A stretch of DNA of 57,660 bases from an uncultured Coriobacteriales bacterium (lineage in GTDB: Bacteria > Actinomycetota > Coriobacteriia > Coriobacteriales > UMGS124): assembly GCA_934654475.1 (NCBI GenBank), contig CAKUFZ010000011.1, forward strand, positions 1 through 57,660. Direction: 5' to 3'. Made by a program: the position numbers and the translations under genes. Positions 8,164 to 16,136 of this stretch are shown in pieces. The first letter of the stretch is position 1. Every line of letters begins with the position of its first letter. The notes beneath the pieces are model-generated. The model saw only the letters and a list, made by a program, of their open reading frames with translations. It was not told the origin of the DNA and did not search any database.

Positions 8164-8721
8164 CTATGCCTTGAGGGCACGCAGTTCGCGGTAGAGCCGT
8201 GAAATGGGCAGCCCCATCACCGTGTAGAAGTCGCCTTCGATGCCACGCACAAGCAGGCGGCCCTTGCCTTGGATGCCGTAAGCGCCTGCCTTGTCCATGG
8301 GCTCGCCAGTGGCGACATAGGCGTCGATCTCATCGTCGTCGAGGTCCCAGAACGTGACGCGAGCCGTTTCGGAAAAGCCGAGCACCTCGCAGCCGTCACA
8401 AAGCACGGAGACGCCGGTTGTGACCTCGTGCGTCTTGCCTGAGAGGTCGCGCAGCATCTGACGCGCCTCGTCGGCGTCGGCGGGCTTTCCAAGCACGCGC
8501 TCGCCAAGGATGACGACGGTGTCCGAGCCGATGACGAGCTCGCCGGGGCGGGCGTTCGGGCTGACGGAAAGCGCCTTGTGCCAGGCGAGCGCATGGGGCA
8601 GCTCATGCGGGTCGCGCGCATGCACGCTCGACTCGTCAAAGTCGCTTGTGCAGCAGGTGAACTCGAAGCCTGCCTCTTCCATCAGTTCGCGGCGGCGCGG
8701 CGATTTGGATGCAAGAATCAT
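8164..8721 (-). CDS. maf: Maf-family nucleoside triphosphate pyrophosphatase
   Basis: This housecleaning pyrophosphatase hydrolyses non-canonical or methylated nucleoside triphosphates. ILASKSPRRRELM at the N terminus is the Maf signature. GSDTVVILGERVLGKP and GDFYTVMGLPI complete the active-site and C-terminal blocks. From ATG 8721 the protein is 185 residues, the usual length. A further upstream start would run into rlmD. It lies 14 bases after the rlmD stop and is the last gene of the minus-strand group. Confidence 0.93.
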   Translation of the reverse strand: MILASKSPRRRELMEEAGFEFTCCTSDFDESSVHARDPHELPHALAWHKALSVSPNARPGELVIGSDTVVILGERVLGKPADADEARQMLRDLSGKTHEVTTGVSVLCDGCEVLGFSETARVTFWDLDDDEIDAYVATGEPMDKAGAYGIQGKGRLLVRGIEGDFYTVMGLPISRLYRELRALKA

Positions 8722-8735
8722 GTTCGGCCTGGTTT

Positions 8736-10061
8736 CTAGCGACGGCGCAGGATGGTGACGTTCTCGACATGGAACGTCTGGGGGAAAAGATCGACCGGCG
8801 TGATCGAGACGATGTCGAACGTCTCGAGTTCGCGGAAGATGGCCAAGTCGCGGGCGAGCGTGGCCGGGTCGCACGAGACGTAGGCGACGGCGCGTGCGGG
8901 GCTTTCGCAGACGGCCTCGATGACCGAGCGCTCAAGACCGGCGCGGGGCGGGTCGACGACGATGACGTCAGCATCCTCCAGGCAGTCGAGCTGGCGCGCC
9001 GCATCGTCGCCGATGGCCTCAACAATGTCGGCGAGCCCGGCATGCTCGAGGTTCTGCTTGAGGTCGCGCACTGCGGGCCCGTAGCTCTCGATGGCGATGA
9101 CGCCGCCCTGCGCGGCGCGCGCCAGGGGCAAGGTGAAGGTGCCTGCGCCGCAGTACAGGTCGCAGGCGACCTCGTCGCCCTCAATGGCGAGACCTTCGAG
9201 CACAAGTTCGATGAGCTTTTCGGCACCGGCGGTGTTTACCTGGAAGAACGACGGGGCGGAAAGGCTCATGGTCTGCCCGGCCAGGCGCTCCTCCCAGCGG
9301 CCGCTGCCGCTGAGGCACTCGACGCCGGCGATTTTGCGGGCACCGCCCTTCTCCTTGGTCATGACGCGAGCGATGGAAGTGGGCTTGGCTGCGTCGGTGA
9401 TGACCTTGGCAATCTCGGCGCGCGGGAAGGCAGCCGGGTCGGTCCACAGGGCAACCTCCACCTGGTGGGTTCGCTCACTCACGCGAATGCCCACGCGCTC
9501 GAGGCCCAAATCGCGGGAGCCTCCGAAGAAGTTGAGCGCGCCGGCAACCGACTTGACCAGCTTCTGGGAATCTTTTGCCATAAGCGGGCACTTGTCCACG
9601 GCGATGACCTGGTTTGCGTCGAACTTGGAGTGCATGCCCAAGCGCATACGGCCGTCCTGCTTGACGCAGGCAAGCTCAACCTTGTTGCGGTAGCCCCAGT
9701 CGGGACCCACCTCGACGACCTGGCCCACGTGCTCCTGCGTCCAGTCTGCATCGAACTTGCCGATGCGCACGAGTGCGTCGACGACGTTCTTTCGCTTTGC
9801 CTGGCGCTGGGCCTCGATTGAGACGTCGGCCCAGGGGCAGCCGCCGCAGATGGCAGAGTAGGGGCACTTTGAGGCGACGCGGTCGGTCGAGGCCTCCACG
9901 ACCGAGGCCACGCGGGCCTTGGAGAACGTCTTGCCGTCGCTTGTGATCTCGGCTTCCACCACGTCGCCCGGAACGCCTCCCGAAACGAACACGGTCTTGC
10001 CCTCTGCGGTGCGCGCCACCGCGTCTGCGCCGTAGCACAAGGTATCGATCTTGAGTTGCAT
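8736..10061 (-). CDS. rlmD: 23S rRNA (uracil-C5)-methyltransferase, RlmD/TrmA family
   Basis: This is a SAM-dependent RNA m5U methyltransferase. An N-terminal TRAM-like RNA-binding domain (about 1-58) is followed by an iron-sulfur motif with C66, C72, C75 (CPYSAICGGC) and a fourth Cys near 158. The SAM-binding region carries DLYCGAGTFTLPLA, then VVDPPRAG, and the catalytic cysteine in SCDP (C397) with the FHVENV glutamate near the end. At 441 residues it fits RlmD/RumA. Substrate assignment between U1939 (RlmD) and U747 (RlmC) type sites is inference. I start at ATG 10061, which has GAGCGGGG upstream; an ATG at 10088 is the alternative. Confidence 0.87.
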   Translation of the reverse strand: MQLKIDTLCYGADAVARTAEGKTVFVSGGVPGDVVEAEITSDGKTFSKARVASVVEASTDRVASKCPYSAICGGCPWADVSIEAQRQAKRKNVVDALVRIGKFDADWTQEHVGQVVEVGPDWGYRNKVELACVKQDGRMRLGMHSKFDANQVIAVDKCPLMAKDSQKLVKSVAGALNFFGGSRDLGLERVGIRVSERTHQVEVALWTDPAAFPRAEIAKVITDAAKPTSIARVMTKEKGGARKIAGVECLSGSGRWEERLAGQTMSLSAPSFFQVNTAGAEKLIELVLEGLAIEGDEVACDLYCGAGTFTLPLARAAQGGVIAIESYGPAVRDLKQNLEHAGLADIVEAIGDDAARQLDCLEDADVIVVDPPRAGLERSVIEAVCESPARAVAYVSCDPATLARDLAIFRELETFDIVSITPVDLFPQTFHVENVTILRRR

Positions 10062-10116
10062 ACTTGCCCCGCTCAAAGGTTGTGCCATGGCCTGAATCCG
10101 CTCGGTGCATATCGCA

Positions 10117-10160
10117 GCGGCGGCGCACGCCCTCGAGTTCGAGTTCACGTGCACCGCCGC
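10117..10160. repeat. Inverted repeat between ppk and rlmD
   Basis: Two 13-base arms (10117-10129 and 10148-10160) are complementary except at one position and enclose an 18-base spacer. No T run follows in either direction, so it is not a standard terminator. It could modulate mRNA stability or polarity between ppk and rlmD. Confidence 0.6.
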
Positions 10161-10179
10161 AACAGGTTCAGACTATGGT

Positions 10180-12705
10180 CTATTTCGTTGCTGACTTGCC
10201 GAATAGTACCCTAATGCCAGCCTTGATGAGAGCCCAACCGGTCGCTTTGCGGCCTTTCTGCTTAACCATCAGCTCAAGGGAGGCCATGGGGTCGTGCTCT
10301 TCGGCCGGCTCCTGGTCGATGGGCTTCGCGTCCACTTCCATGGGTTGGGCAGCCTCGTCCTTTGATGCTGTCTCGGCGGGCTTTTCCTCAGCCTTCGCCG
10401 CCGTGGGGGCCTGCTGCTGGGCGGCCTGTGCGTCTGCGGCCACCGCCTGGGGCTCTGGTGCCGCTTCCTTCTTGGCTGCGGGATTCTCAGCCTGCTTGGG
10501 CTCGTGGTCCTGAGGCTGTCCGCTGGGGATGGCACGGCTGCGTGCGCGCTTGGCCTGCTCGGCGCGCTCGGCCGTGGCCTTCTGAGACTCCTCGATCGCG
10601 CGAGCTGCGAAGAACTCCTGGGCGCACACGAGCTCCTCGCCGGCGCACACGGGCACATGGGCGTGCTTGCCGTCGGGGGTGAGGATGCGCGCCTTGGTGT
10701 TGTCGCGCATCTGCACGTCGATGTCGGCGGCGACGCGGCGGCGCAGCTCGGGGTCGAGCAGCGGGTAGGCGATCTCCACGCGGTGCTCGGTGTTGCGCGT
10801 CATCATGTCGGCCGAGCTCAGATACATGATGTCCTTGTCGACGCCGAACATGTACACGCGGGCATGCTCGAGCCAGCGACCCACGATGCAGCGAACGGTG
10901 ACGTTTTCCGTCTTGCCGGGCACGCCGGGCAGCAGGCACGAGATGCCGCGCACGATGAGGTCGACCTTCACGCCCGCGCAGCTCGCCTCGGAGATCTTGT
11001 CGATGACCTCGCGGTCGGTGATGGAGTTCATCTTGAACCAGATGTGCGCCTCTTCGCCCGCGCGCGCCTTGGCGATCTCACGGTCGATGCCGCGCATGAT
11101 GAGGGGTTTGAGGCCCACGGGGGCAACTCCCAGGTAGGAGTACTGGCCGTTGAGGTTGCCGATCTGCATGTTGCGGAAGAACCTGTTGGCGTCCTCGCCG
11201 ATGCGCGGGTCAGCCGTCATGTAGGAGTAGTCGGCGTAGAGGGCGGCGGTCTTCTCGTTGTAGTTGCCGGTGCCCAGCTGCGTGATGCGCGTGACCTCGC
11301 CGGCGCGGCGATAGGTGATCTGGCAGATCTTGGAGTGAACCTTGAAGCCCGCCGAGCCGTACAGCACGGTGCAGCCGGCGTCCTCGAGGCGCTCTGCCCA
11401 CTCGATGTTGTTCTCCTCGTCGAAGCGGGCGCGCAGCTCCATGACGACGGTCACGTCGATGCCGTTTTCAGCTGCGGTGATGAGCGATTCGCAGAGCCTC
11501 GACTTCTTTGCCACGCGGTACAGCGTGATCTTGATCTGCACGACGTCGGGGTCGCTGGCCGACTCGCGCAGCAGGCGCAGGAACGGCTCCATCGACTCGT
11601 AGGGGTAGGAGAGCAGGATGTCGTGGTCCTCGATCTGGGTGTGCATGGGCACGCTGGGGTCGACGCAGCCGGGGGCCTGCGGGGTGAACTTGGGATAGGC
11701 AAGCTCGCTCACGAGGCTCTGCGAGATCTTGCCCTCAAAGGAGAAGGCGAAGTCAGCCATGCGCAGCGGGCTCGCGACGTAGAACACCTGGCGTTCTCCC
11801 AGCTCAAGTGCCTTACGCATGAACTTGACGAGCGGCTTGGAGAACTTGCCCTGCACTTCCAGGCGAACGGGGTTGAGGCGCAGGCGCTGCTTGAGCACGC
11901 GCTTGATGTGCTGGCGGTAGTCGTCTTCCAGGTCGAACGATCCCTCGTCGGGGTCGATGTCGGCGTTGCGCGTGACCCTGATGACCGCGCGCTCGGAGGT
12001 GTGGAAGTCGACGAAGAGCCTGTCGGCAAACGCGAGGATGACGTCTTCAAGCAGGGTGTAGCGCAGCGTGTGCACGTCGTGCTTGATTTGGACGAAGCGG
12101 CCCAGCGTCGAGGGGACCTCGACGATGCCGAGAAGTCCCGCCTCCGTGGCGCTGGCCAGGTTGAAGACGACGTAGAGCGTGTCGTTGTGCAGGTTGGGGA
12201 AGGGGTGGCGCGGGTTCACGATCTGGGGCGAGACCACGGGCAGCACCTCGGAGACAAAGAGCTGCTCCATGGCCTTCTTGTCCTCGGGGGTGTAGTCTCG
12301 CCACTGCACGCGCACGATGCCGTGGGACGCGAGCTCGTCCTCGAGCTCGCCGGTGACCTTGTCGTGACGCGCGATGTAGTCGGGCAGCACCTCGTAGACG
12401 CTCGCAAGCTGCTCGCCGGGCGTCTGGTTCGACTTGTTGTCCACGGGCTGGAACTCAAGGCTTGCCAGCTCGGAGAGGCTGCCCAGGCGAATCATCACGA
12501 ACTCGTCGAGGTTGCTCTCGAAGATGGAGGCCATCTTGAAGCGCTCGAGCAGGGGCACGGACGGGTCGGCGGCCTCTTCAAGCACGCGCTCGTCGAACTG
12601 CAGCCACGACAGCTCGCGGTTCTGCGTGTAGGAGAAGTCGAGGCCGGACTTGCCGGCTGCAGGGCGTACCTGTTTGGGCTTGCCATGCTCTTTGGCGGTG
12701 GACAT
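10180..12705 (-). CDS. ppk: Polyphosphate kinase 1, with a disordered C-terminal extension
   Basis: PPK1 polymerises the gamma phosphate of ATP into inorganic polyphosphate through a phosphohistidine intermediate. The N domain (SYTQNRELSWLQFDERVLEEA) and the PPK core are intact. The autophosphorylated histidine is in GFKVHSKICQI (H457) and the second active-site histidine is in LEHARVYMFG (H614), followed by the LSSADMMTRN block. The catalytic part ends near residue 700. Residues 700-841 form an unusual Ala/Glu/Lys/Pro/Gln-rich tail that ends in a short basic amphipathic segment (KGRKATGWALIKAGIRVLFG). The gene starts four bases after the ppx stop, so the two are co-transcribed. Confidence 0.95.
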   Translation of the reverse strand: MSTAKEHGKPKQVRPAAGKSGLDFSYTQNRELSWLQFDERVLEEAADPSVPLLERFKMASIFESNLDEFVMIRLGSLSELASLEFQPVDNKSNQTPGEQLASVYEVLPDYIARHDKVTGELEDELASHGIVRVQWRDYTPEDKKAMEQLFVSEVLPVVSPQIVNPRHPFPNLHNDTLYVVFNLASATEAGLLGIVEVPSTLGRFVQIKHDVHTLRYTLLEDVILAFADRLFVDFHTSERAVIRVTRNADIDPDEGSFDLEDDYRQHIKRVLKQRLRLNPVRLEVQGKFSKPLVKFMRKALELGERQVFYVASPLRMADFAFSFEGKISQSLVSELAYPKFTPQAPGCVDPSVPMHTQIEDHDILLSYPYESMEPFLRLLRESASDPDVVQIKITLYRVAKKSRLCESLITAAENGIDVTVVMELRARFDEENNIEWAERLEDAGCTVLYGSAGFKVHSKICQITYRRAGEVTRITQLGTGNYNEKTAALYADYSYMTADPRIGEDANRFFRNMQIGNLNGQYSYLGVAPVGLKPLIMRGIDREIAKARAGEEAHIWFKMNSITDREVIDKISEASCAGVKVDLIVRGISCLLPGVPGKTENVTVRCIVGRWLEHARVYMFGVDKDIMYLSSADMMTRNTEHRVEIAYPLLDPELRRRVAADIDVQMRDNTKARILTPDGKHAHVPVCAGEELVCAQEFFAARAIEESQKATAERAEQAKRARSRAIPSGQPQDHEPKQAENPAAKKEAAPEPQAVAADAQAAQQQAPTAAKAEEKPAETASKDEAAQPMEVDAKPIDQEPAEEHDPMASLELMVKQKGRKATGWALIKAGIRVLFGKSATK

Positions 12706-12709
12706 CGTC

Positions 12710-13657
12710 TTACCTCCTGGTATCGGTGGGGTTGTTGTTCATCTGAGTGTCTATACCCAAAACGCGCTCTATGAGGTATCCCTCGCGGATGCCCGAGTCA
12801 TGCACGACGAGGCGCTGGACCCCGAAGTTGTCGGTGACGGCTTGGATGGCGAGCAGTCCCGGGGTAAACGTGTGGATGCGCTCGGGTACCACGTGGAGCA
12901 GCTCGCGCATTGCCGCTTTCGGCTTGTCGACGATGTGCGACACGATTTGGTCGAGCTCGCCGCGTGTGACGGGGGATGCAGGCTGCTGGGGTGCCAGCCA
13001 CGCGTTGCGGACCTTGCGCATGGCGCGCGCCGTGCCGCCGATGCACGAGGCGCACTCGGCGCTCTGTTCGCCGAGCGCCTTGCGCACGCGCTTGGAGATC
13101 GCCTCGCGGATGTCCTTGGCCTCGCGCGCGGTGGGCAGAAGGCCGTCGACGTACTTTTCAAAGAGGGAGAGCGAGCCCATGGGGACGCTCGTGGCGTCTT
13201 TTGCCTGGCCGTCCTCAAAGACGAGCACCTCGCTGGAGCCTCCGCCCACGTCGATCTGCACTCCCGAGGTGGCGCCGGAGTGCCACATGGCGCCCGCGAA
13301 ACCCAGGCGCGCCTCCTCGACGCCGCTGAGAAGCTCCACCTGCACGCCGCACAGCTCGTCGACCCTGTCGAGGACTTCCTGGCAGTTGGAGGAGTTGCGG
13401 ATGGCCGCGGTGGCAAAGCAGGAGAGGCGGTCGAGCTCGGTGAACCGAGACGCCGCCCTGCGGTATTCCTTGAGCGTGCTGACGAGCGCGTCTACGCCAG
13501 CCTCGTCGAGCCTGCCGCTTTGCGGGTCGATGTGGCTTGCCAGCCCGAGTTGATTCTTCAACTTAAAGAACGGCCGGAACTCGTTCGTTTGGACGTCGCA
13601 GTCATACACGGTCATCCTTACCGAGTTCGAACCTATGTCGACGATGCCTTCTAGCAT
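12710..13657 (-). CDS. ppx: Exopolyphosphatase / Ppx-GppA phosphatase
   Basis: This is a member of the ASKHA-fold Ppx/GppA family that removes terminal phosphates from polyphosphate or from pppGpp. The phosphate-1 motif IVDIGSNSVRM is near the N terminus. ATAAIRNSSN, LLSGVEEARLGF, and the second phosphate motif VQIDVGGGSSEVLVF follow. At 315 residues it is the short form without the C-terminal HD-like domain. I start at ATG 13657, which has GGAAGG nine bases upstream. It is the first gene of ppx-ppk-rlmD-maf. Pairing with ppk points to polyphosphate as substrate, although pppGpp activity cannot be excluded. Confidence 0.9.
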   Translation of the reverse strand: MLEGIVDIGSNSVRMTVYDCDVQTNEFRPFFKLKNQLGLASHIDPQSGRLDEAGVDALVSTLKEYRRAASRFTELDRLSCFATAAIRNSSNCQEVLDRVDELCGVQVELLSGVEEARLGFAGAMWHSGATSGVQIDVGGGSSEVLVFEDGQAKDATSVPMGSLSLFEKYVDGLLPTAREAKDIREAISKRVRKALGEQSAECASCIGGTARAMRKVRNAWLAPQQPASPVTRGELDQIVSHIVDKPKAAMRELLHVVPERIHTFTPGLLAIQAVTDNFGVQRLVVHDSGIREGYLIERVLGIDTQMNNNPTDTRR

Positions 13658-13934
13658 ACGCGCCTGCCTTCCGGGGCGTTTCATTCTGTGCCGATAAAAC
13701 CCCTTCGATTGTAGACCCAGAGTTGTTCTGTGCCTGTTATATATGTGCAAAATTGCGGCAAAGGGTTTGGCATGTTTTCAGGGTTCGGCCGCTGTGGTGG
13801 ACGTTGGCTGCTGAATATCTGTTGCCTGGGCAGCGTGGCGTGCATCTCGGCGCGAGCCCATGTAGAGTAGAAGGTTGCATATCCGGCCGTCCGGCGCGCC
13901 ACGCGCCGTGTGCGCCTATGTGAGGAGGCAACGT
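13658..13934. promoter_or_regulatory. Divergent intergenic region between ppx and the amidase gene
   Basis: These 277 bases separate two divergent genes. An A/T-rich core with TTATATATG lies at about 13737-13746 and is the best candidate location for the ppx promoter, but no well-spaced -35/-10 pair was identified. The amidase Shine-Dalgarno GAGGAGG is at 13922-13928. No additional gene is apparent. Confidence 0.4.
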
Positions 13935-14885
13935 TTGACAGACGAAAAACAGCCCGAGCGGGCCGATGTCGCCGACGGCCCTGTGGCAAAGGGCGAGGCG
14001 CCGGCCGAGTATGACGGCGACGTCGTCAAGCCCGGACTGCCCGTAAGCCGCAGGACGTTCGTCATAGGCGGCTGCGCCCTTGCGGCCGTGCTGGCGGCGG
14101 GGGTGGGCGTCGCGTCGTGCGCGTCGTGCAACGCCCGTGCCACCGGTCAGCTTACGGGTGCGGCCAGCAAGGCGGCGGGCGGCTTCATGGACGCCGTGTC
14201 GCAGACGGGCCGCGACGTGCAGGCCCGCGCCGTGGCAGGGGAGGGGCTCGTGCGCGGCACCGTGTGCATCGACGCAGGCCATGGCGGCGGCTACGACCTC
14301 ACCCTTACCCCCATCGGTCCTGGTTCCAGCGAGATGCAGTATGTCGAGCCGGGTGGCACCCAGGGCGTCGTGACGGGCGTCGAGGAGGCCGACGTCACGC
14401 TTGCTGTGGCATTGCTGCTGCGCGACAAGTTGCGCGACGAGGGAATCACGGTCGTCATGGTACGTGAGGACGACTCCCGCACGTATTCGAGTGAGGAGCG
14501 CGCCCAGGTCGCCAACGACTGCGGCGCCGACATCTTCATCCGCCTGCATTGCGACGGCGCCGACGATTCCGGCCCCCGCGGGTTCACCACGCTCGTGCCG
14601 GGCTACAACGAGTGGACGACGAGCATCGCAGACGCAAGCGCCTATGCGGCCAGCATCATGCATCCCGTCATCATCTCCGAGACGGGTGCCCAAGACGATG
14701 GGATTGTGGAGAGGACCGACTTGGCGGGTTTCAACTTCTGCCAGGTCCCCGTGGTGCTCTTCGAGATGGGATTCATGTCCAACCCCGAGGAAGACCAGCT
14801 CCTTTGCAGCCCCGAGTACCAGGAGACGTTGGCACATGCCATCTGCGACGCCGCGGTCGCCTATCTCGCGGCCGTGTCGGAATAG
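13935..14885 (+). CDS. N-acetylmuramoyl-L-alanine amidase (Amidase_3), predicted Tat lipoprotein
   Basis: This zinc amidase cleaves the amide bond between MurNAc and the stem peptide of peptidoglycan. The N terminus has a cytosolic tail, then SRRTFVIGG (R39-R40) and a hydrophobic segment ending in VASC (59-62), which matches both a twin-arginine signal and a lipobox with C62 as the lipidated residue. The Amidase_3 domain spans about 108-316, with zinc ligands H116 (DAGHGG), a Glu at 150/151 and H205 (RLHCDG), and the catalytic Glu E277 (FEMGFMSNP). The start is TTG 13935 with GAGGAGG six bases upstream. An ATG at 13875 has no ribosome-binding site. It stands alone before the zinc-ribbon gene. 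Confidence 0.88.
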   Translation: MTDEKQPERADVADGPVAKGEAPAEYDGDVVKPGLPVSRRTFVIGGCALAAVLAAGVGVASCASCNARATGQLTGAASKAAGGFMDAVSQTGRDVQARAVAGEGLVRGTVCIDAGHGGGYDLTLTPIGPGSSEMQYVEPGGTQGVVTGVEEADVTLAVALLLRDKLRDEGITVVMVREDDSRTYSSEERAQVANDCGADIFIRLHCDGADDSGPRGFTTLVPGYNEWTTSIADASAYAASIMHPVIISETGAQDDGIVERTDLAGFNFCQVPVVLFEMGFMSNPEEDQLLCSPEYQETLAHAICDAAVAYLAAVSE

Positions 14886-14915
14886 CGTGTGCGCCGCCCG
14901 TCGCACCCCGCGCTT

Positions 14916-14924
14916 TGCTATGAT
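14916..14924 (+). promoter_or_regulatory. Extended -10 promoter for the zinc-ribbon gene
   Basis: TGCTATGAT is an extended -10 element (TG, one base, TATGAT). No good -35 box lies upstream, as is usual for extended -10 promoters. It is 31 bases after the amidase stop and about 65 bases before the zinc-ribbon start. Confidence 0.55.
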
Positions 14925-14988
14925 GTGACCGTGGCGTCCGACCGATTTTACGAAGTAACGACGAATCACAAAAGGTAGGAGGCAAACG

Positions 14989-15978
14989 ATGAAATGTTCA
15001 GTTTGCGGTACCGAATGCTCTGAGTCCACGAAGTTCTGCCCCACGTGCGGCACCCCTCTTCAGCCTGAGCCCCAGTATGCGGGGCAGACTCAGGTCATGC
15101 CTGGTCAGCAGGGGTATGAGGACCCTATGGCCTATCGCCAGCCCTCGCAGGAGTTCACGGCGCAGCCTGTGCGCCAGTTATATGAGCCCACACGCCAGAT
15201 GCCGCCGTTCCAGCAGCCCTCTGGGCAGTTCCCGCGCACCGGCGCAAGCCAGGAGTTCGCCGCTGTGCCCGCCACACCCGCCATGCCCGGCCGCAGCGTC
15301 GACATGAGCGCCGCCACCAAGTCGCCCAAGTGGCCCATCGTGCTCATCGCGGTGCTGCTTGTGCTCATTGTGGCGCTCGTGCTCATCATCCTGCATCCCT
15401 GGGACACCGGCGCCCAGCCCGGCACGGCTACGGTCGACGGCGGCAACGTCGTGGTCACCTCCAACGGCGACCAGTCCCAGCAGGGCGGCACCGAGCAGGG
15501 CACCGTTGCGGGCGACGCCTCCGCCCCGGTGAGCGACCAGCAGACGGCCGCTCCCGCCGCCGATGCGTTCACGCAGCTCACGACCGCCTACAACCAGCTC
15601 GACGGGTTCCACGGCCAGATCAGCTCCATCGCCACGGAGTTCTCTGACAACCTGGGCGTCAGCGACCTGTCTGACCTGCGCAACCGCGCGGCCGACCTTC
15701 AGGCGCAGATCAGCTCTGCCCGCGCGACGCTGCAGGCCGTTGCCGTCGATGCCAACTCTGCCTACGCTCAGACCAAGGCTGCCATCGACAACCTGTACAA
15801 CGACCTCGAGATGCGCATCTCCGTGCTTGTCGAGGCCTGCGACGCCGATATCGCCGGCAACGACGTCTCTGGCATCCTGAGCCGCGACAACGGCCCCGCC
15901 GACGACCACGGCCACACGAACAAGTACCTCATCGACTACGAGCAGAACTACGAGGCGGCCCGCCCCGTTCAGGCATAG
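14989..15978 (+). CDS. Zinc-ribbon single-pass membrane protein of unknown function
   Basis: I do not recognise a named family. Residues 1-22 form a zinc ribbon (C3-x2-C6 and C17-x2-C20). A Pro/Gln-rich linker spans about 25-110. One transmembrane helix lies at about 115-136, preceded by Lys residues, predicting a cytosolic zinc ribbon and an external C terminus. Outside the membrane is a Gly/Ala/Gln-rich stretch (137-185), then a helical, coiled-coil-like region (about 186-300). A His/Asp-rich segment (DNGPADDHGH) lies near the end. AGGAGG precedes the ATG. The architecture parallels the next gene (cytosolic domain, TM, external domain), suggesting they act together at the envelope. Confidence 0.8.
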   Translation: MKCSVCGTECSESTKFCPTCGTPLQPEPQYAGQTQVMPGQQGYEDPMAYRQPSQEFTAQPVRQLYEPTRQMPPFQQPSGQFPRTGASQEFAAVPATPAMPGRSVDMSAATKSPKWPIVLIAVLLVLIVALVLIILHPWDTGAQPGTATVDGGNVVVTSNGDQSQQGGTEQGTVAGDASAPVSDQQTAAPAADAFTQLTTAYNQLDGFHGQISSIATEFSDNLGVSDLSDLRNRAADLQAQISSARATLQAVAVDANSAYAQTKAAIDNLYNDLEMRISVLVEACDADIAGNDVSGILSRDNGPADDHGHTNKYLIDYEQNYEAARPVQA

Positions 15979-16016
15979 CGCAAGACCGCAAGACTCATCT
16001 GAGGTACTGTAGTTTC

Positions 16017-16022
16017 TATAAT
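16017..16022 (+). promoter_or_regulatory. -10 box for the TPR gene
   Basis: TATAAT is a perfect consensus -10 element, 38 bases after the zinc-ribbon stop. No strong -35 match is visible at 16-18 bases upstream. A transcript starting here would include the terminator-like hairpin at 16031-16075. Confidence 0.45.
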
Positions 16023-16030
16023 GCCCTGTG

Positions 16031-16075
16031 AGAAGGGCCGGTCGCAACGTACAATTGCCGACTGGCCCTTCTTTC
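16031..16075 (+). terminator. Terminator or attenuator hairpin before the TPR gene
   Basis: A 13-bp stem (16032-16044 with 16059-16071, one G.U pair) is followed by a short CTTTC tract. It may end the zinc-ribbon transcript. Because a TATAAT box lies just upstream it could also act as an attenuator for the TPR gene. Confidence 0.7.
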
Positions 16076-16136
16076 AAGAGGGGCACCCCGACGCACCACA
16101 CGCACATTTCCTTCCAGGGTACGAGGAGCATTACCG

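Noticed and set aside
10504..12774. Open frame of 756 codons on the plus strand opposite ppk
   Set aside because: It is a shadow of ppk; the ppk active-site motifs are unambiguous on the other strand.
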